A DNA stretch of 64,000 nucleotides from an uncultured Clostridia bacterium (GCA_947624995.1 CANQMS010000001.1:62001-126000), one strand, 5' to 3'. Counted from the stretch's first letter, positions 8,623 to 16,937 are shown. Numbers and translations: made by a program. Notes: generated from the letters alone by a model not told the origin.

Positions 8623-11226
8623 TTACCGTTTGACAGTCTCTATCACGACATTGTCGACATAGACGTATTTCCCGGACGGGGCGCCGAATTCGAGTCCGAG
8701 CATGCAGTCGCCGACTACTGCATTCTGCATATCCTTGATGACGTCCCAATCCTCCGGTTCGTCGGTTCCTGCCTCCCATATTTTCATGTATATCGTCCCG
8801 TCAAGAACCATTGTCCTGCACGTGTACCACGTCTTGTACCTTATATCTTTGTGTACGCCGACCTCATTGATGCTCTTCGCCTCGATGCGCACCGTCGTCG
8901 TATACGCCGGGGTGATATTGCACGTATAGTCTATGTTTGTTCTCCTGACGACGTTGTACATTCCGAGGAAGCCGGACAGATTCTCCGGGAACATGAAGTC
9001 GAACGTTGTCACATTGCTGTCGAAGCTGCCGTTATAATTGACCTTAGTGTTCGGACCTGCGCCGTCTATGCGGAGGAATTTGCCCCCGTCCTCCTCAACA
9101 ATGCTCACAAGAGATTTCTGCGACGCGGGGACCGTCCACTCTTCGGACTCAAAGATGCCGGCACCGTACTCTTCAAAGTCATCCTCGAACAGGACCTCGG
9201 TCCCGAAGGACTCGGACCCTGTCTTTTCCATATCGGCGAGCAGCTTTTCGGCGTCAAAGCTGTCGGTGACGCCAGCAAGCGCCTTGATCTCGTCGGCTCT
9301 TTCGCCTGTAACCTCCGCGTTCGTATTCACGAAATTGCCCCAGACCTTGTTTTCGCCCGTTGCGTGCAGATTAACGTCATATGCCTTTTCAACGATATTC
9401 TCGGTGACAAGGTATCCGCCCGTCCCTTCGTCAAGATATATGCCCCACGTGCTGTAATCAGCCCATCTGCTCAGCGCGATATCGTGGATATAGTTCTGCC
9501 TCATCATAGAGCCGGGCTGCTCGGAAAGAGTATATATACCGCCCGCGTCGCACAGCATCGTCGTAACGTGGTGTATCTCGTTGCGGAGGATGCGGTTGCC
9601 GCCCATGGCGTTCGGAGACTTTGTCCAGCCGAAGCCGATCGAAATGCCCGTATAAGGCGCGTAAGATACGGTATTGTTGGCAATCAGGATATTTTTGGGA
9701 TATCCCGCGGCGATGCCGATCCCGCTCTCGTAATCAACGCCGACGCGTGTTATCACATTGTTGACGATCATGTCGTCTGTGCATATCTCCCTCTTGTCGG
9801 AGGGATTGTACGGAACATGGTCATCCACGTCCTCATCCTGCGTGAATCTTCCGACAGAGACGCCGTTCCCCGATATGTCCGATATCTCGCAGTTCGATAC
9901 CGTGCAGTGATCTGTTCCCCAGAAGAGGTCGATGCCCGTCGCGCCCATATTCGCGATTTTGTCATTGTCGAAAACGACGTTCTGCGCACCGGTCAAAAGT
10001 ATGCCCGCCGCAGGTCTGCCGACCGCTGTGTCGTTCGCCGAGAACACCGTCCGCGTGACATACTGCATTGCCTGCGCGTCCACAAAGCCTTCTTCAGTCG
10101 GTTTGAGCCAGTTCGAATATTCAAAGGAAATGTCGGTGAACTGTACGTCATGAACCGGGTCGTCAAGCGTTCCTTTGACGCGGACGATGTTTTCGAGCCT
10201 CGGCGCCGTGATCTGTTTTCCGTTCGGGTCAACGCCTTTCGGAGCCTTATAATACAGCTTTCCCTCGGCTCTGTCGAAATACCATTCGTTGTCCTCGTCA
10301 ATGAGCTCGTACGCGTTCTCGACATAATATATGAACCGCCTCGTGTTCATATAGCTGTACCCGTCTATATTCGGGTGTTGGCGGTTGAATATGAGCTCCG
10401 CCTCCTCGTCCGCGATCTTGATCCTGTATTGATCCCCGTCTGCCTCGGCGGACTTGATTCTGAGGATATTAACCGTCCATGCCGCGAAGATATGGAGCTC
10501 GATATCGGTCTGATTTTTCCAGCTGCTGTCAAACGTTCCGTCCTTCGTGCTTATGAATACGGTTCCGTCGTCCGCCTGCGCCCTTGAGTCCGCGCTGTTG
10601 ACGGTCAGAAGCTCGGGGAGCACCTGTCCGTTTCTGATCCTTTCCGCGCCGAGGATCCTTGTGCGGTATTCGCCGATCTTTCCGCTCCTTGCCCTGACTG
10701 CTCTTTTTCCGTCGACATAGAGCTGCCGGAAATCGAGCCCGTCGGGGACGTCCGCCGCGTATATGTTGTTTTCCGCATCGTGCAGGGTCCAGCCGGTGAT
10801 GCCGACGCCGCCGCTTATATGCGTTTTGTCCCTGCCGGCTCCATTATAAATAACGGAAAAGCCGTTTGACCCCGAGTCCTCCGCCGTCAGCTCAAACGTA
10901 TCGTCAAGTTCGAATACGCCCTCGCCGACGTGAATGACGATGTCCCCGGTCATATCGCGATTTTTAGATCTGACCGTATCTCTCGCCTTTTCAAGCGTTA
11001 GAAACGGGTCGTCTTTCGTGCCGCTGCCGCTGTCGCTTCCTGTCGTCGAAACATAAAACTCGTTCATAACGCTCATATCGGTACTCCCGGGCTCGCCCGT
11101 ACCGCTGCCGTCCCCTCCCGTTTCCGCGGGTGTTTTCGGCGCGCAGGCGAAAAAGCTCTTAAATATAAACAAAAGCAGCAGAGCAAAAGACAGCGCTCTT
11201 AAATATCCGTCCGTTATTTTTTTCAT
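8623..11226 (-). CDS. Secreted lipoprotein with right-handed parallel beta-helix and C-terminal lectin-like domain
   Basis: The protein has 867 aa. A lipoprotein signal peptide ends in FFAC (Cys28), then comes a Gly/Ser/Thr linker. From about residue 55 the sequence NEFYVSTTGSDSGSGT and DPFLTLEKARD is the usual entry to a DUF1565/pectate-lyase-like beta-helix. Short repeated turns of the helix (NVVFDNDKI, CTVSNCEISDISGNG, NILIANNTVSYAPYTG, ENIVEKAYDVNL) run to about residue 620. The last 170 residues (VLFEDDFEEYGAG onward) look like a concanavalin-type jelly roll that could bind glycan. Proteins of this shape are polysaccharide lyases or glycosidases acting at the cell surface. No catalytic residues can be assigned safely. 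The start has a good ribosome binding site (AAGGGAGG). Confidence 0.8.
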   Translation of the reverse strand: MKKITDGYLRALSFALLLLFIFKSFFACAPKTPAETGGDGSGTGEPGSTDMSVMNEFYVSTTGSDSGSGTKDDPFLTLEKARDTVRSKNRDMTGDIVIHVGEGVFELDDTFELTAEDSGSNGFSVIYNGAGRDKTHISGGVGITGWTLHDAENNIYAADVPDGLDFRQLYVDGKRAVRARSGKIGEYRTRILGAERIRNGQVLPELLTVNSADSRAQADDGTVFISTKDGTFDSSWKNQTDIELHIFAAWTVNILRIKSAEADGDQYRIKIADEEAELIFNRQHPNIDGYSYMNTRRFIYYVENAYELIDEDNEWYFDRAEGKLYYKAPKGVDPNGKQITAPRLENIVRVKGTLDDPVHDVQFTDISFEYSNWLKPTEEGFVDAQAMQYVTRTVFSANDTAVGRPAAGILLTGAQNVVFDNDKIANMGATGIDLFWGTDHCTVSNCEISDISGNGVSVGRFTQDEDVDDHVPYNPSDKREICTDDMIVNNVITRVGVDYESGIGIAAGYPKNILIANNTVSYAPYTGISIGFGWTKSPNAMGGNRILRNEIHHVTTMLCDAGGIYTLSEQPGSMMRQNYIHDIALSRWADYSTWGIYLDEGTGGYLVTENIVEKAYDVNLHATGENKVWGNFVNTNAEVTGERADEIKALAGVTDSFDAEKLLADMEKTGSESFGTEVLFEDDFEEYGAGIFESEEWTVPASQKSLVSIVEEDGGKFLRIDGAGPNTKVNYNGSFDSNVTTFDFMFPENLSGFLGMYNVVRRTNIDYTCNITPAYTTTVRIEAKSINEVGVHKDIRYKTWYTCRTMVLDGTIYMKIWEAGTDEPEDWDVIKDMQNAVVGDCMLGLEFGAPSGKYVYVDNVVIETVKR

Positions 11227-11298
11227 AATGTCGCCTCCCTTTTCACGTTCGGTGCTGTTTTTTTGTTGTCAGTTCTTTTAAAGTCCCTATATAATTTT

Positions 11299-11328
11299 GG
11301 GCGCCCGTGCCGTCCGGCACGGGCGCCC
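11299..11328 (-). terminator. Strong GC hairpin between the PQTG protein gene and the beta-helix gene
   Basis: A perfect 13-bp stem (GGGCGCCCGTGCC/GGCACGGGCGCCC) carries a 4-nt loop. It follows the stop at 11370 on the minus strand. The sequence after it is A/T-mixed without a clear T-run, so it may be a weak terminator or a transcript-stabilising hairpin that lowers expression of the downstream lipoprotein gene. Confidence 0.5.
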
Positions 11329-11369
11329 GGCTTTGGCATAGCTTAACGCGCCTTTTTCTTTTTCTAATG

Positions 11370-12194
11370 TCAGCGGCGCTTCTTGGAAACGATATATGCG
11401 CCTGCGCCGATAGCCGCGGCAGTCAGCGCTGCAACGGCAAAGCCTGTCTGCGGTGCAGTTTCCGTGGGGTTATCATTTCCGCTGCCTCCGGTGCTGCCGG
11501 TGTTTCCGGTCGTATCTGCGGTGCCCGTGGTATCGTCACTGTCGGTGTCTGCCTTGATTTCCGCGCCGGAGATGATTATGTACGCAAGGTTGATCGTGTC
11601 CATGTCGGACTTAGCTTCGACAGTCAGATAGCCGTCTTTGGAGGAGGCCTTAGCGACGACAGGAGTATCGGTAGAGGCGCATGTCCCCGCCTTAGCGCCG
11701 TTGAGATAAACGTCGGCAGGAATCGCGATCCCCCACGGGTTGGCAAATCCGACCTCAATCGTATACTCACCGTTTTCGGGAAGCTCGAATTTGTATGTGA
11801 TCACACGGTCAAGACCGTTTTCCTTCATGTCGTGGCAGAATCTGTTCGAGGCTCCCTTGTCTGCGTCGTCGCCGGGAGTGTCTACCCAAGTCCATGTCGT
11901 TGTGACGCGCTTGTCCCCGTAATTCGCCTGTCCCTCTGTGTCGACGGCTTTGTCAACGACGCCCCATTCTTTTCCCGTCTTCGAATCTTTGCCGAAAAAC
12001 TGATCGGTAACGGAATTGTAAGCGCCGAGCGAATCGCCGTCATTTACCGTTGTCGGGTCCGCGTCGCCGCAGTCGACAAAATAATAGACGACATTTTTGT
12101 TCGCTGCATCTTCGGCAGATACCGATACGGCGCAGGTGAGGCTCATTATCACCGCGAGCGCCAGAACTGCAAGCTTTACTGCTTTGTTTTTCAT
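11370..12194 (-). CDS. Secreted, probably wall-anchored protein with malectin-like domain and C-terminal PQTG signal
   Basis: The protein has 274 aa. The ATG at 12194 is used because a classic signal peptide starts there (MKNKAVKLAV, hydrophobic core, cleavage near SVSA/ED at residue 27); the longer frame upstream has no sense as a secreted protein. Residues about 33-210 resemble malectin/CBM-type jelly rolls (VVYYFVDCGD, then ITYKFELPENGEYTIEVGFAN). A Thr/Gly/Ser/Asp-rich linker follows, then PQTG at 248-251, a hydrophobic segment and the basic tail SKKRR, which is a sortase-type sorting signal. It likely displays a glycan-binding domain on the wall. No sortase gene is present in the window. 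It is read from the promoter at 12314-12342. Confidence 0.8.
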   Translation of the reverse strand: MKNKAVKLAVLALAVIMSLTCAVSVSAEDAANKNVVYYFVDCGDADPTTVNDGDSLGAYNSVTDQFFGKDSKTGKEWGVVDKAVDTEGQANYGDKRVTTTWTWVDTPGDDADKGASNRFCHDMKENGLDRVITYKFELPENGEYTIEVGFANPWGIAIPADVYLNGAKAGTCASTDTPVVAKASSKDGYLTVEAKSDMDTINLAYIIISGAEIKADTDSDDTTGTADTTGNTGSTGGSGNDNPTETAPQTGFAVAALTAAAIGAGAYIVSKKRR

Positions 12195-12313
12195 TTTTTC
12201 CTGATTCTCCTCTTTTTCTTCGGGTCCGCGATGATCACGCCGTGATAAAAAATTATAGAAAAGCACAGACAAATGAACGAAAGCGAACTTTAAATTGTTA
12301 TTGCTGTAAGTAT

Positions 12314-12342
12314 ATTATACCTTAATCGTTTGTACATCACAA
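12314..12342 (-). promoter_or_regulatory. sigma-A promoter of the PQTG protein gene
   Basis: On the minus strand TTGTGA (12337-12342) and TATAAT (12314-12319) have a 17-nt spacer. The 5' leader of about 110 nt before the ATG at 12194 shows no obvious riboswitch. Confidence 0.65.
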
Positions 12343-12398
12343 CAGGCTGTTTCTTTGATTCTTTTTGAATATATTTGTTTTCTTTAGATTAAATCAAA

Positions 12399-12440
12399 GC
12401 GCCGCCCGGGGTGCCGTTTTCGGCACGGTCCGGACGGCGC
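12399..12440 (-). terminator. Rho-independent terminator of fucI
   Basis: A long compound hairpin (GCGCCGTCCGG outer arm with an inner GTGCCG/CGGCAC stem) lies downstream of the fucI stop on the minus strand and is followed by TTTGATTT. Confidence 0.7.
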
Positions 12441-12476
12441 GGGAATCGCGTCTTCTATGTCGCTGTATTATAACGT

Positions 12477-14261
12477 TTATCTGTAAAGCGGTCCGTAGTG
12501 TCTGCATGCCGCAAAGTCCGCGGCGCTCCTGTCCTCCGTACCGAAGCTCGCCCAAGAGTGCGGTCTGAAGATCTTTTCTTCCGGGACGTTGTGCATCGCC
12601 ACCGGGATCCGAAGCATCGACGCGAGCGTTATAATATCGGCGCCGACGTGACCGTAAACGGTGACGCCGTGGTTCGCGCCCCAGTTCGCCATCACGCTGT
12701 AAACATCGGAGAACGCACCCTCACCCGTTAACCTCGGGCAGAACCATGTGGTCGGCCATGTGGGATCCGTCCGGCGGTCGATAACGTTGTGGACCGCGTC
12801 GGGCAGGTCAACCGTCTGCCCCTCGGCGATCTGGATCACGGGACCCACGCCCTCGACGATATTGAGTCTGAGCATCGTTACAGGCATGTCCGCCCGGCAG
12901 CGGAAATGGCTCGAGAATCCGCCTCCGCGGAAGTATTCGTAGTTGGCGCGGCACCAATCGGTCGCGTCAAGGCACGCCTTGATGTCCTCCTGCGTCATCT
13001 CCGTAAACGGTTTCATGCAGCCGTTTCCCTCGGCGTCTTTCGAGGCGCCGCTGCCGTCAAGCGCGGTCGCGCCGGAGTTGATCAGATGTATAAATCCGTC
13101 CTTTGCGGCGCCGTCGGGACGTACACCGGTAACGCGCTCGCAGGCGTCCGGGCTCCAGTACGTTCTGACGTCGTGAAAGCACGGCGCCGTTCCGGAAACA
13201 AGTGTGCCGAGCAGCATTGAAAGACCGTTGCAGACGTCGTTTTCGGTCGCAAAAGGTGTCGGCTGCTTCGGTCCGTTCCAGTCAAAGGTCGATGCAAGGA
13301 TCGCCTCGCTGAAATCGGCGTTCGGGAGCCAGTCTGTCCACTGGCGCTGACCTTGGAATCCGCCCGCGACGGCGTTCCGTCCGAGCGCCTCCTCATGCCA
13401 TCCCATCTCGTCAAGCTTTTTGTTTCCGAACAGGATATCGCGTATTATGAGCGTCATTTTGACGATGAACTCCCAATCCTTTTCGGGCGGGATGATCTTT
13501 GAGCGCGTGATCACATCGGGAAGAGCCTTTCCCGCGTTGCAGTCCCACCCCTCGGGACAGTTTTTCATGACCCACGCGATCGCACCCTCGTATTCTTCGC
13601 GGTCGTAGATCCCTATGGCTGCGCGGCGAAGTATCTCGACCTCGTCGACCCATTCGGCGCGCATACCGAAATACTTCTGTAAGACATCGGCGTCGCAGTA
13701 GCTTCCCGCGATGCCCATAGCAACAGCTCCGATATTGACATACGATTTGTTGCGCATCCAGCCGACAGACACGGCTCCGCGGGCGAAAAGCAGGATCTTC
13801 TCCGCGACGTCCGCCGGGATCGAGGTATCGTCTGCTTCCTGTACGTCGTGACCGTAAATGGCGAATGCCGGGAGCCCGCGCTGTGCGTGCGCGGCGAGCG
13901 CCGCCGCAAGGTAAACGGCGCCCGGGCGTTCGGTGCCGTTGAAGCCCCAGACCGCCTTTACAGTGTTCGGGTCCATGTCAAATGTTTCGGTGCCGTAACA
14001 CCAGCACGGCGTGACGGACAGCGTCGCCGTGACGTTTTCGGTCGAGAACTGTTCGGCTACCCGCGCAGCCTCCGCTCCGCCGCCGATCGTTGTGCATCCG
14101 ACGACGCACCTGACAGGCTTGCCGTCCGGATATTTCAGTTCGCGGCTGATGAGCTTCGCCGCCGCATTTGCCATCGCCATAGTCTGCTTTTCGAGACTTT
14201 CGCGAACTCCGCCCCATCGGCCGTCAATGACCGGACGTATTCCGATCGCAGGATATCTCAT
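12477..14261 (-). CDS. fucI: L-fucose isomerase
   Basis: The protein has 594 aa, the family's usual length. It converts L-fucose to L-fuculose in the cytoplasm (and D-arabinose to D-ribulose in some members). The alignment to the Escherichia coli enzyme from memory is close from end to end: [10 protein letters not shown] near the start, [36 protein letters not shown]. The Mn-binding residues are present as Glu340 (ATEND), Asp364 (HDVRTYW) and His531 (WGANHG), matching E337, D361 and H528 of E. coli. The start has ACGGAGGATC upstream. No fuculokinase or aldolase is next to it, so the rest of fucose breakdown must be coded elsewhere. The nearby surface proteins suggest a host-glycan or plant-glycan programme. 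Confidence 0.96.
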   Translation of the reverse strand: MRYPAIGIRPVIDGRWGGVRESLEKQTMAMANAAAKLISRELKYPDGKPVRCVVGCTTIGGGAEAARVAEQFSTENVTATLSVTPCWCYGTETFDMDPNTVKAVWGFNGTERPGAVYLAAALAAHAQRGLPAFAIYGHDVQEADDTSIPADVAEKILLFARGAVSVGWMRNKSYVNIGAVAMGIAGSYCDADVLQKYFGMRAEWVDEVEILRRAAIGIYDREEYEGAIAWVMKNCPEGWDCNAGKALPDVITRSKIIPPEKDWEFIVKMTLIIRDILFGNKKLDEMGWHEEALGRNAVAGGFQGQRQWTDWLPNADFSEAILASTFDWNGPKQPTPFATENDVCNGLSMLLGTLVSGTAPCFHDVRTYWSPDACERVTGVRPDGAAKDGFIHLINSGATALDGSGASKDAEGNGCMKPFTEMTQEDIKACLDATDWCRANYEYFRGGGFSSHFRCRADMPVTMLRLNIVEGVGPVIQIAEGQTVDLPDAVHNVIDRRTDPTWPTTWFCPRLTGEGAFSDVYSVMANWGANHGVTVYGHVGADIITLASMLRIPVAMHNVPEEKIFRPHSWASFGTEDRSAADFAACRHYGPLYR

Positions 14262-14309
14262 GCCGGGATCCTCCGTAATTGCTTTATTCCCGTGATACGG
14301 GTCAATAAT

Positions 14310-14338
14310 ACTATACTATATTTTATTGATACTGTCAA
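14310..14338 (-). promoter_or_regulatory. sigma-A promoter of fucI
   Basis: On the minus strand a consensus TTGACA (14333-14338) and TATAGT (14310-14315) are separated by 17 nt. The leader is about 45 nt long and carries ACGGAGG just before the ATG. Confidence 0.75.
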
Positions 14339-14460
14339 TTGTTTTGTTTCCATGCAATTCCGCGGTACATAGGAGAAAAGGCGATGATATGCCCTCTCTT
14401 TTTTAGCATCAATATTGTAAGTTTATAAAACAGCACATATTAATGAACTCTGGCATTATT

Positions 14461-16539
14461 TTACTCTACTTTCTCCCATCTGTATCCTTTACATTTAGTG
14501 TTGTTTTTTATAGCGAATTCTATAGCTTTTCTTGTTACACCAACCGACTTTGCTGCTGATGTGCAATTCTCGAAAATTTCGCCTGTGTCAATATTCCTAA
14601 CTTTTAATCGTCCTGCGCATTTGGGACAACCTGTTTTACCGCGTGTCCTAGAACTAATATTTGCAGACCAACTATGTCCTTTGATGCACTTCCACCAAAC
14701 TTTTTCATTCGATCCTGCGGTATAGTCTTCCGGTCCTTTTTCATTTTTATCATAATCCCATTCTTCTATTAGCTTTGGATAATGATCTGCCAAAGAGCCC
14801 TTTTTCGCAAGTCTTTGCTTTTTCCTTGTTTCTACGCTCTTGCTTTGCCCGCATTTAGTACAGCCTTGTTGCATTCTTGTTCTTTGATACGGAGATGACT
14901 CCCATGACCATCCACATGTCTTGCAAATCCACCATACTTTTTTTGACGACCCCGAAACACAGTCTTCCGGAGAGATTTCATTTTTTTCAAAATCCCATTC
15001 TTCAAGTAATTCGGGGAAATTATCCGCAAGTGAACCTTTCTCTTTCTTCAACGTTTTATTCAAATTTGCAATTCTATTCTCCTTTGCACAGATTGGACAA
15101 CGCCCTCCTTGACCGACTGATTTTATCTGTGCTTCCCATTCATATCCGCACTCATCGCATTTCCACCAAACTTTTTTGTTAGAACCCGCAGTAAACTCTT
15201 CAGGATCATGTTCATTTTTCTCATAATTCCATATTGCTTTCAGTTCAGGCGCAACGGTAAATAAATCATTATAACCTTTGCATGCTTTCTTTCCGGCACA
15301 GACCGGGCACCCCGCTTTTCTTCCGGATGTTCTCGAAGATATCGTTGCCTCCCATTCATGCCCTTTCTTACAGATCCACCACACTTTTTCATCTGAGCCT
15401 TTACTATAGTTTTCCGGTCCTTTTTCGTTTTTACTATAATTCCATTCAGTGATAAGTTCGGGATGTGTGGTTGTGAGATCATTGAATCCCACTTTTATTC
15501 TTTTTCCTGAACAATATGGACATTTATTGTTACCAATTGTTTTATTAGCAACCGTCATATCATAATCATTGCCGCATTTTTTGCATGTCCACCAAACTTT
15601 TTTATTTGAGGCATAACCAAATGATTCGGGTTTGAGATTTTTATTTTTTTCATAGCACCATTCAGACGCAATTTCGGGATATTTTACAGCGACGCTGTTT
15701 TCTTTGATCGATCTTACGTATAAATTATAAATTTCTGTTGCATCACGCTTTAAGTTTATATCAGGAACCGGCAAACCTATTATTTCAAACATCGTTTTGA
15801 GCCCCCAAGCAAACTCATCGTCAGTCGGGTTACTTTTTTCTTTTGTTTGCAGAGTTATTGTGTCATCTGTCTGTTCTCTTTTTCTGCCGCATTGAATAAC
15901 AATTACTCTGATTCCCTTATTTCTGAGAAACTCATATTTTTGTGCGTCTTTGTTTTCCTTTTGACGATGAAAATATTCGCCGTTATATTCTATACCGATA
16001 TTAAGCTCCGAAATATAAACGTCTAATTCTTTTCCGTGAACTATTTTTCTATTTTCAACTGCAATTACTTTTGAAAGATAATAAAAAATAGTTTGTTCCT
16101 GTTTCGATGTATGACTTTCTTTTGTGCAGTCAGGGCATGCAAAGCCATATGAAGTTCTTTCAGTAACTTTCCTTTTATAGCTTTGCCCGCATATGGGACA
16201 AATCCAGCTTACAGTTTCATTTGAGAACGGCAAATAATCGTTCGGCAGATTGTCATTATTTGCATGATCCCATTCTTTTGCTAATGCAGGAAATATTGTT
16301 TCAAGGTCGTTTTCTCCTTTTATCGGTAATTTGCCCGCACAATAAGGGCATCCTGAATGCTCCCTTGTTCTGTGATCTATCCTCGCACGATATAAATGAT
16401 TTTTTTTGCACCGCCACCATGCCTCGATGTCAGAATGAGGGTATACTGTTGACGGTGTTTTGTCGTTTTTTTCATAGTCCCACTCTAATGCTATCTCGGG
16501 ATATTCGTCCTGAAGATTTCTTTTGAGTTTCTTTTTCAT
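14461..16539 (-). CDS. Multi-zinc-ribbon protein with embedded Vsr/PD-(D/E)XK-like nuclease and NUMOD/IENR1-like tail
   Basis: The protein has 692 aa. It contains seven repeats of about 60 residues with the pattern P-(E)-(L/I)-x-x-E-W-(D/N)-Y-x-K-N, V-W-W-x-C-x-x-x-H and CPxCAGK, the probable zinc-ribbon family (DUF4379, pfam14311): about 9-70, 76-138, 286-346, 352-416, 421-485, 502-565 and 579-643. Between repeats 2 and 3 (about 145-220) lies a nuclease-like fold with Glu148, Asp173 (ELDVYI), Glu184 (GIEYNG) and His191, resembling Vsr/DUF559 endonucleases. The last 48 residues (RNIDTGEIFENCTSAAKSVG) resemble the NUMOD1/IENR1 DNA-binding repeat of homing endonucleases. Base composition is far more AT-rich than its neighbours, which suggests transfer. 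No Shine-Dalgarno precedes the ATG. Role unknown; a DNA-targeting nuclease is the inference. Confidence 0.85.
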   Translation of the reverse strand: MKKKLKRNLQDEYPEIALEWDYEKNDKTPSTVYPHSDIEAWWRCKKNHLYRARIDHRTREHSGCPYCAGKLPIKGENDLETIFPALAKEWDHANNDNLPNDYLPFSNETVSWICPICGQSYKRKVTERTSYGFACPDCTKESHTSKQEQTIFYYLSKVIAVENRKIVHGKELDVYISELNIGIEYNGEYFHRQKENKDAQKYEFLRNKGIRVIVIQCGRKREQTDDTITLQTKEKSNPTDDEFAWGLKTMFEIIGLPVPDINLKRDATEIYNLYVRSIKENSVAVKYPEIASEWCYEKNKNLKPESFGYASNKKVWWTCKKCGNDYDMTVANKTIGNNKCPYCSGKRIKVGFNDLTTTHPELITEWNYSKNEKGPENYSKGSDEKVWWICKKGHEWEATISSRTSGRKAGCPVCAGKKACKGYNDLFTVAPELKAIWNYEKNEHDPEEFTAGSNKKVWWKCDECGYEWEAQIKSVGQGGRCPICAKENRIANLNKTLKKEKGSLADNFPELLEEWDFEKNEISPEDCVSGSSKKVWWICKTCGWSWESSPYQRTRMQQGCTKCGQSKSVETRKKQRLAKKGSLADHYPKLIEEWDYDKNEKGPEDYTAGSNEKVWWKCIKGHSWSANISSRTRGKTGCPKCAGRLKVRNIDTGEIFENCTSAAKSVGVTRKAIEFAIKNNTKCKGYRWEKVE

Positions 16540-16542
16540 ATT

Positions 16543-16560
16543 GTTACCGTTGTTACCGTT
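16543..16560. repeat. Two tandem 9-bp repeats just upstream of the zinc-ribbon gene start
   Basis: GTTACCGTT occurs twice in direct succession (16543-16551 and 16552-16560), three bases upstream of the ATG at 16539, where a ribosome binding site would normally be. It could be an operator half-site pair or a simple slippage product. Confidence 0.6.
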
Positions 16561-16595
16561 CCGCTTAATTTTTTAATTAAAAAGTTTGAAATTGT

Positions 16596-16632
16596 GAAAA
16601 AAGCAGGTCACAATAAACGCAACCTGCTTTTT
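16596..16632 (-). terminator. Rho-independent terminator of tRNA-Leu
   Basis: On the minus strand AAAAAGCAGGT pairs with ACCTGCTTTTT across a 13-nt loop and runs into TTTTTT. It lies directly after the tRNA 3' end and separates it from the zinc-ribbon gene 57 bp further on. Confidence 0.8.
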
Positions 16633-16638
16633 CGTGTA

Positions 16639-16722
16639 TGCGGGTAAAAGGACTTGAACCTTCATGAAGTTGCCCTCACTAGAACCTGAATCTAGCGCGT
16701 CTGCCAATTCCGCCATACCCGC
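16639..16722 (-). tRNA. tRNA-Leu (anticodon CAG)
   Basis: The 84-nt gene runs on the minus strand. The acceptor strands GCGGGTA and TACCCGC pair exactly, with A as discriminator; CCA is not encoded. The anticodon stem CTAGA/TCTAG encloses the loop TTCAGGT, giving anticodon CAG, which reads CUG. A long variable arm (GTGAGGGCAACTTCAT region) and the T-arm GGTTCAAGTCC complete a class II tRNA. The 5' leader carries unusual tandem repeats (16714-16803). Confidence 0.97.
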
Positions 16723-16803
16723 GAATCTTATGAGCGGGGATGGCGGAATTCTCACGCACATACCCGCGAATCTTATGAGCGGGGATGGAGGAATTCTCAC
16801 GCA
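16714..16803 (-). repeat. Tandem 45-bp direct repeat in the tRNA-Leu leader, each unit bearing a tRNA 5'-end-like segment
   Basis: Two adjacent 45-bp units (16714-16758 and 16759-16803) differ at a single base. A 13-bp fragment of a third copy (CATACCCGCGAAT) begins at 16822. The first unit overlaps the first nine bases of the tRNA. Within it AATTCCGCCATCCCCGC is the reverse complement, with one mismatch, of the tRNA 5' end GCGGGTATGGCGGAATT, across an 11-nt loop, so the precursor RNA could fold into a 17-bp hairpin that hides the acceptor strand. Another perfect 8-bp hairpin (GCATCAGC/GCTGATGC) is at 16801-16818. Confidence 0.85.
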
Positions 16804-16862
16804 TCAGCTTGCTGATGCTTACATACCCGCGAATTATATGCCGTTTTTATCCGACGCGTGAT

Positions 16863-16891
16863 ATTATACACTATTCCGCTCGATTTGTAAA
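16863..16891 (-). promoter_or_regulatory. sigma-A promoter of tRNA-Leu
   Basis: On the minus strand TTTACA (16886-16891) and TATAAT (16863-16868) are spaced by 17 nt. Transcription from here would give a precursor with about 130 nt of 5' leader that includes the tandem repeats. Confidence 0.75.
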
Positions 16892-16901
16892 CCCCTATTT
16901 T

Positions 16902-16937
16902 AAAAAAATTTGGCGGGAAGATCCGATCTTCCCGCCA
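16902..16937 (-). terminator. Rho-independent terminator of fhs
   Basis: A perfect 12-bp stem (TGGCGGGAAGAT/ATCTTCCCGCCA, 16911-16922 with 16926-16937) with a 3-nt loop is followed on the minus strand by AATTTTTTT. Confidence 0.85.

Noticed and set aside
8605..10587. 660-aa open frame on the plus strand
   Set aside because: It is the antisense shadow of the beta-helix lipoprotein gene; no ribosome binding site, and an Arg/Val-rich composition typical of shadow frames in GC-rich DNA.
14340..14460. Possible second attachment site for an element inserted at tRNA-Leu
   Set aside because: No copy of the tRNA 3' end (GGTTCAAGTCC region) is found here, and there is no integrase gene in the window.
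16573..16800. 75-aa minus-strand frame over the tRNA-Leu and its leader repeats
   Set aside because: The frame reads MAELADALDSGSS, the well-known false translation of a tRNA-Leu gene, and its N-terminal repeats are the leader repeats. The tRNA explains the sequence.
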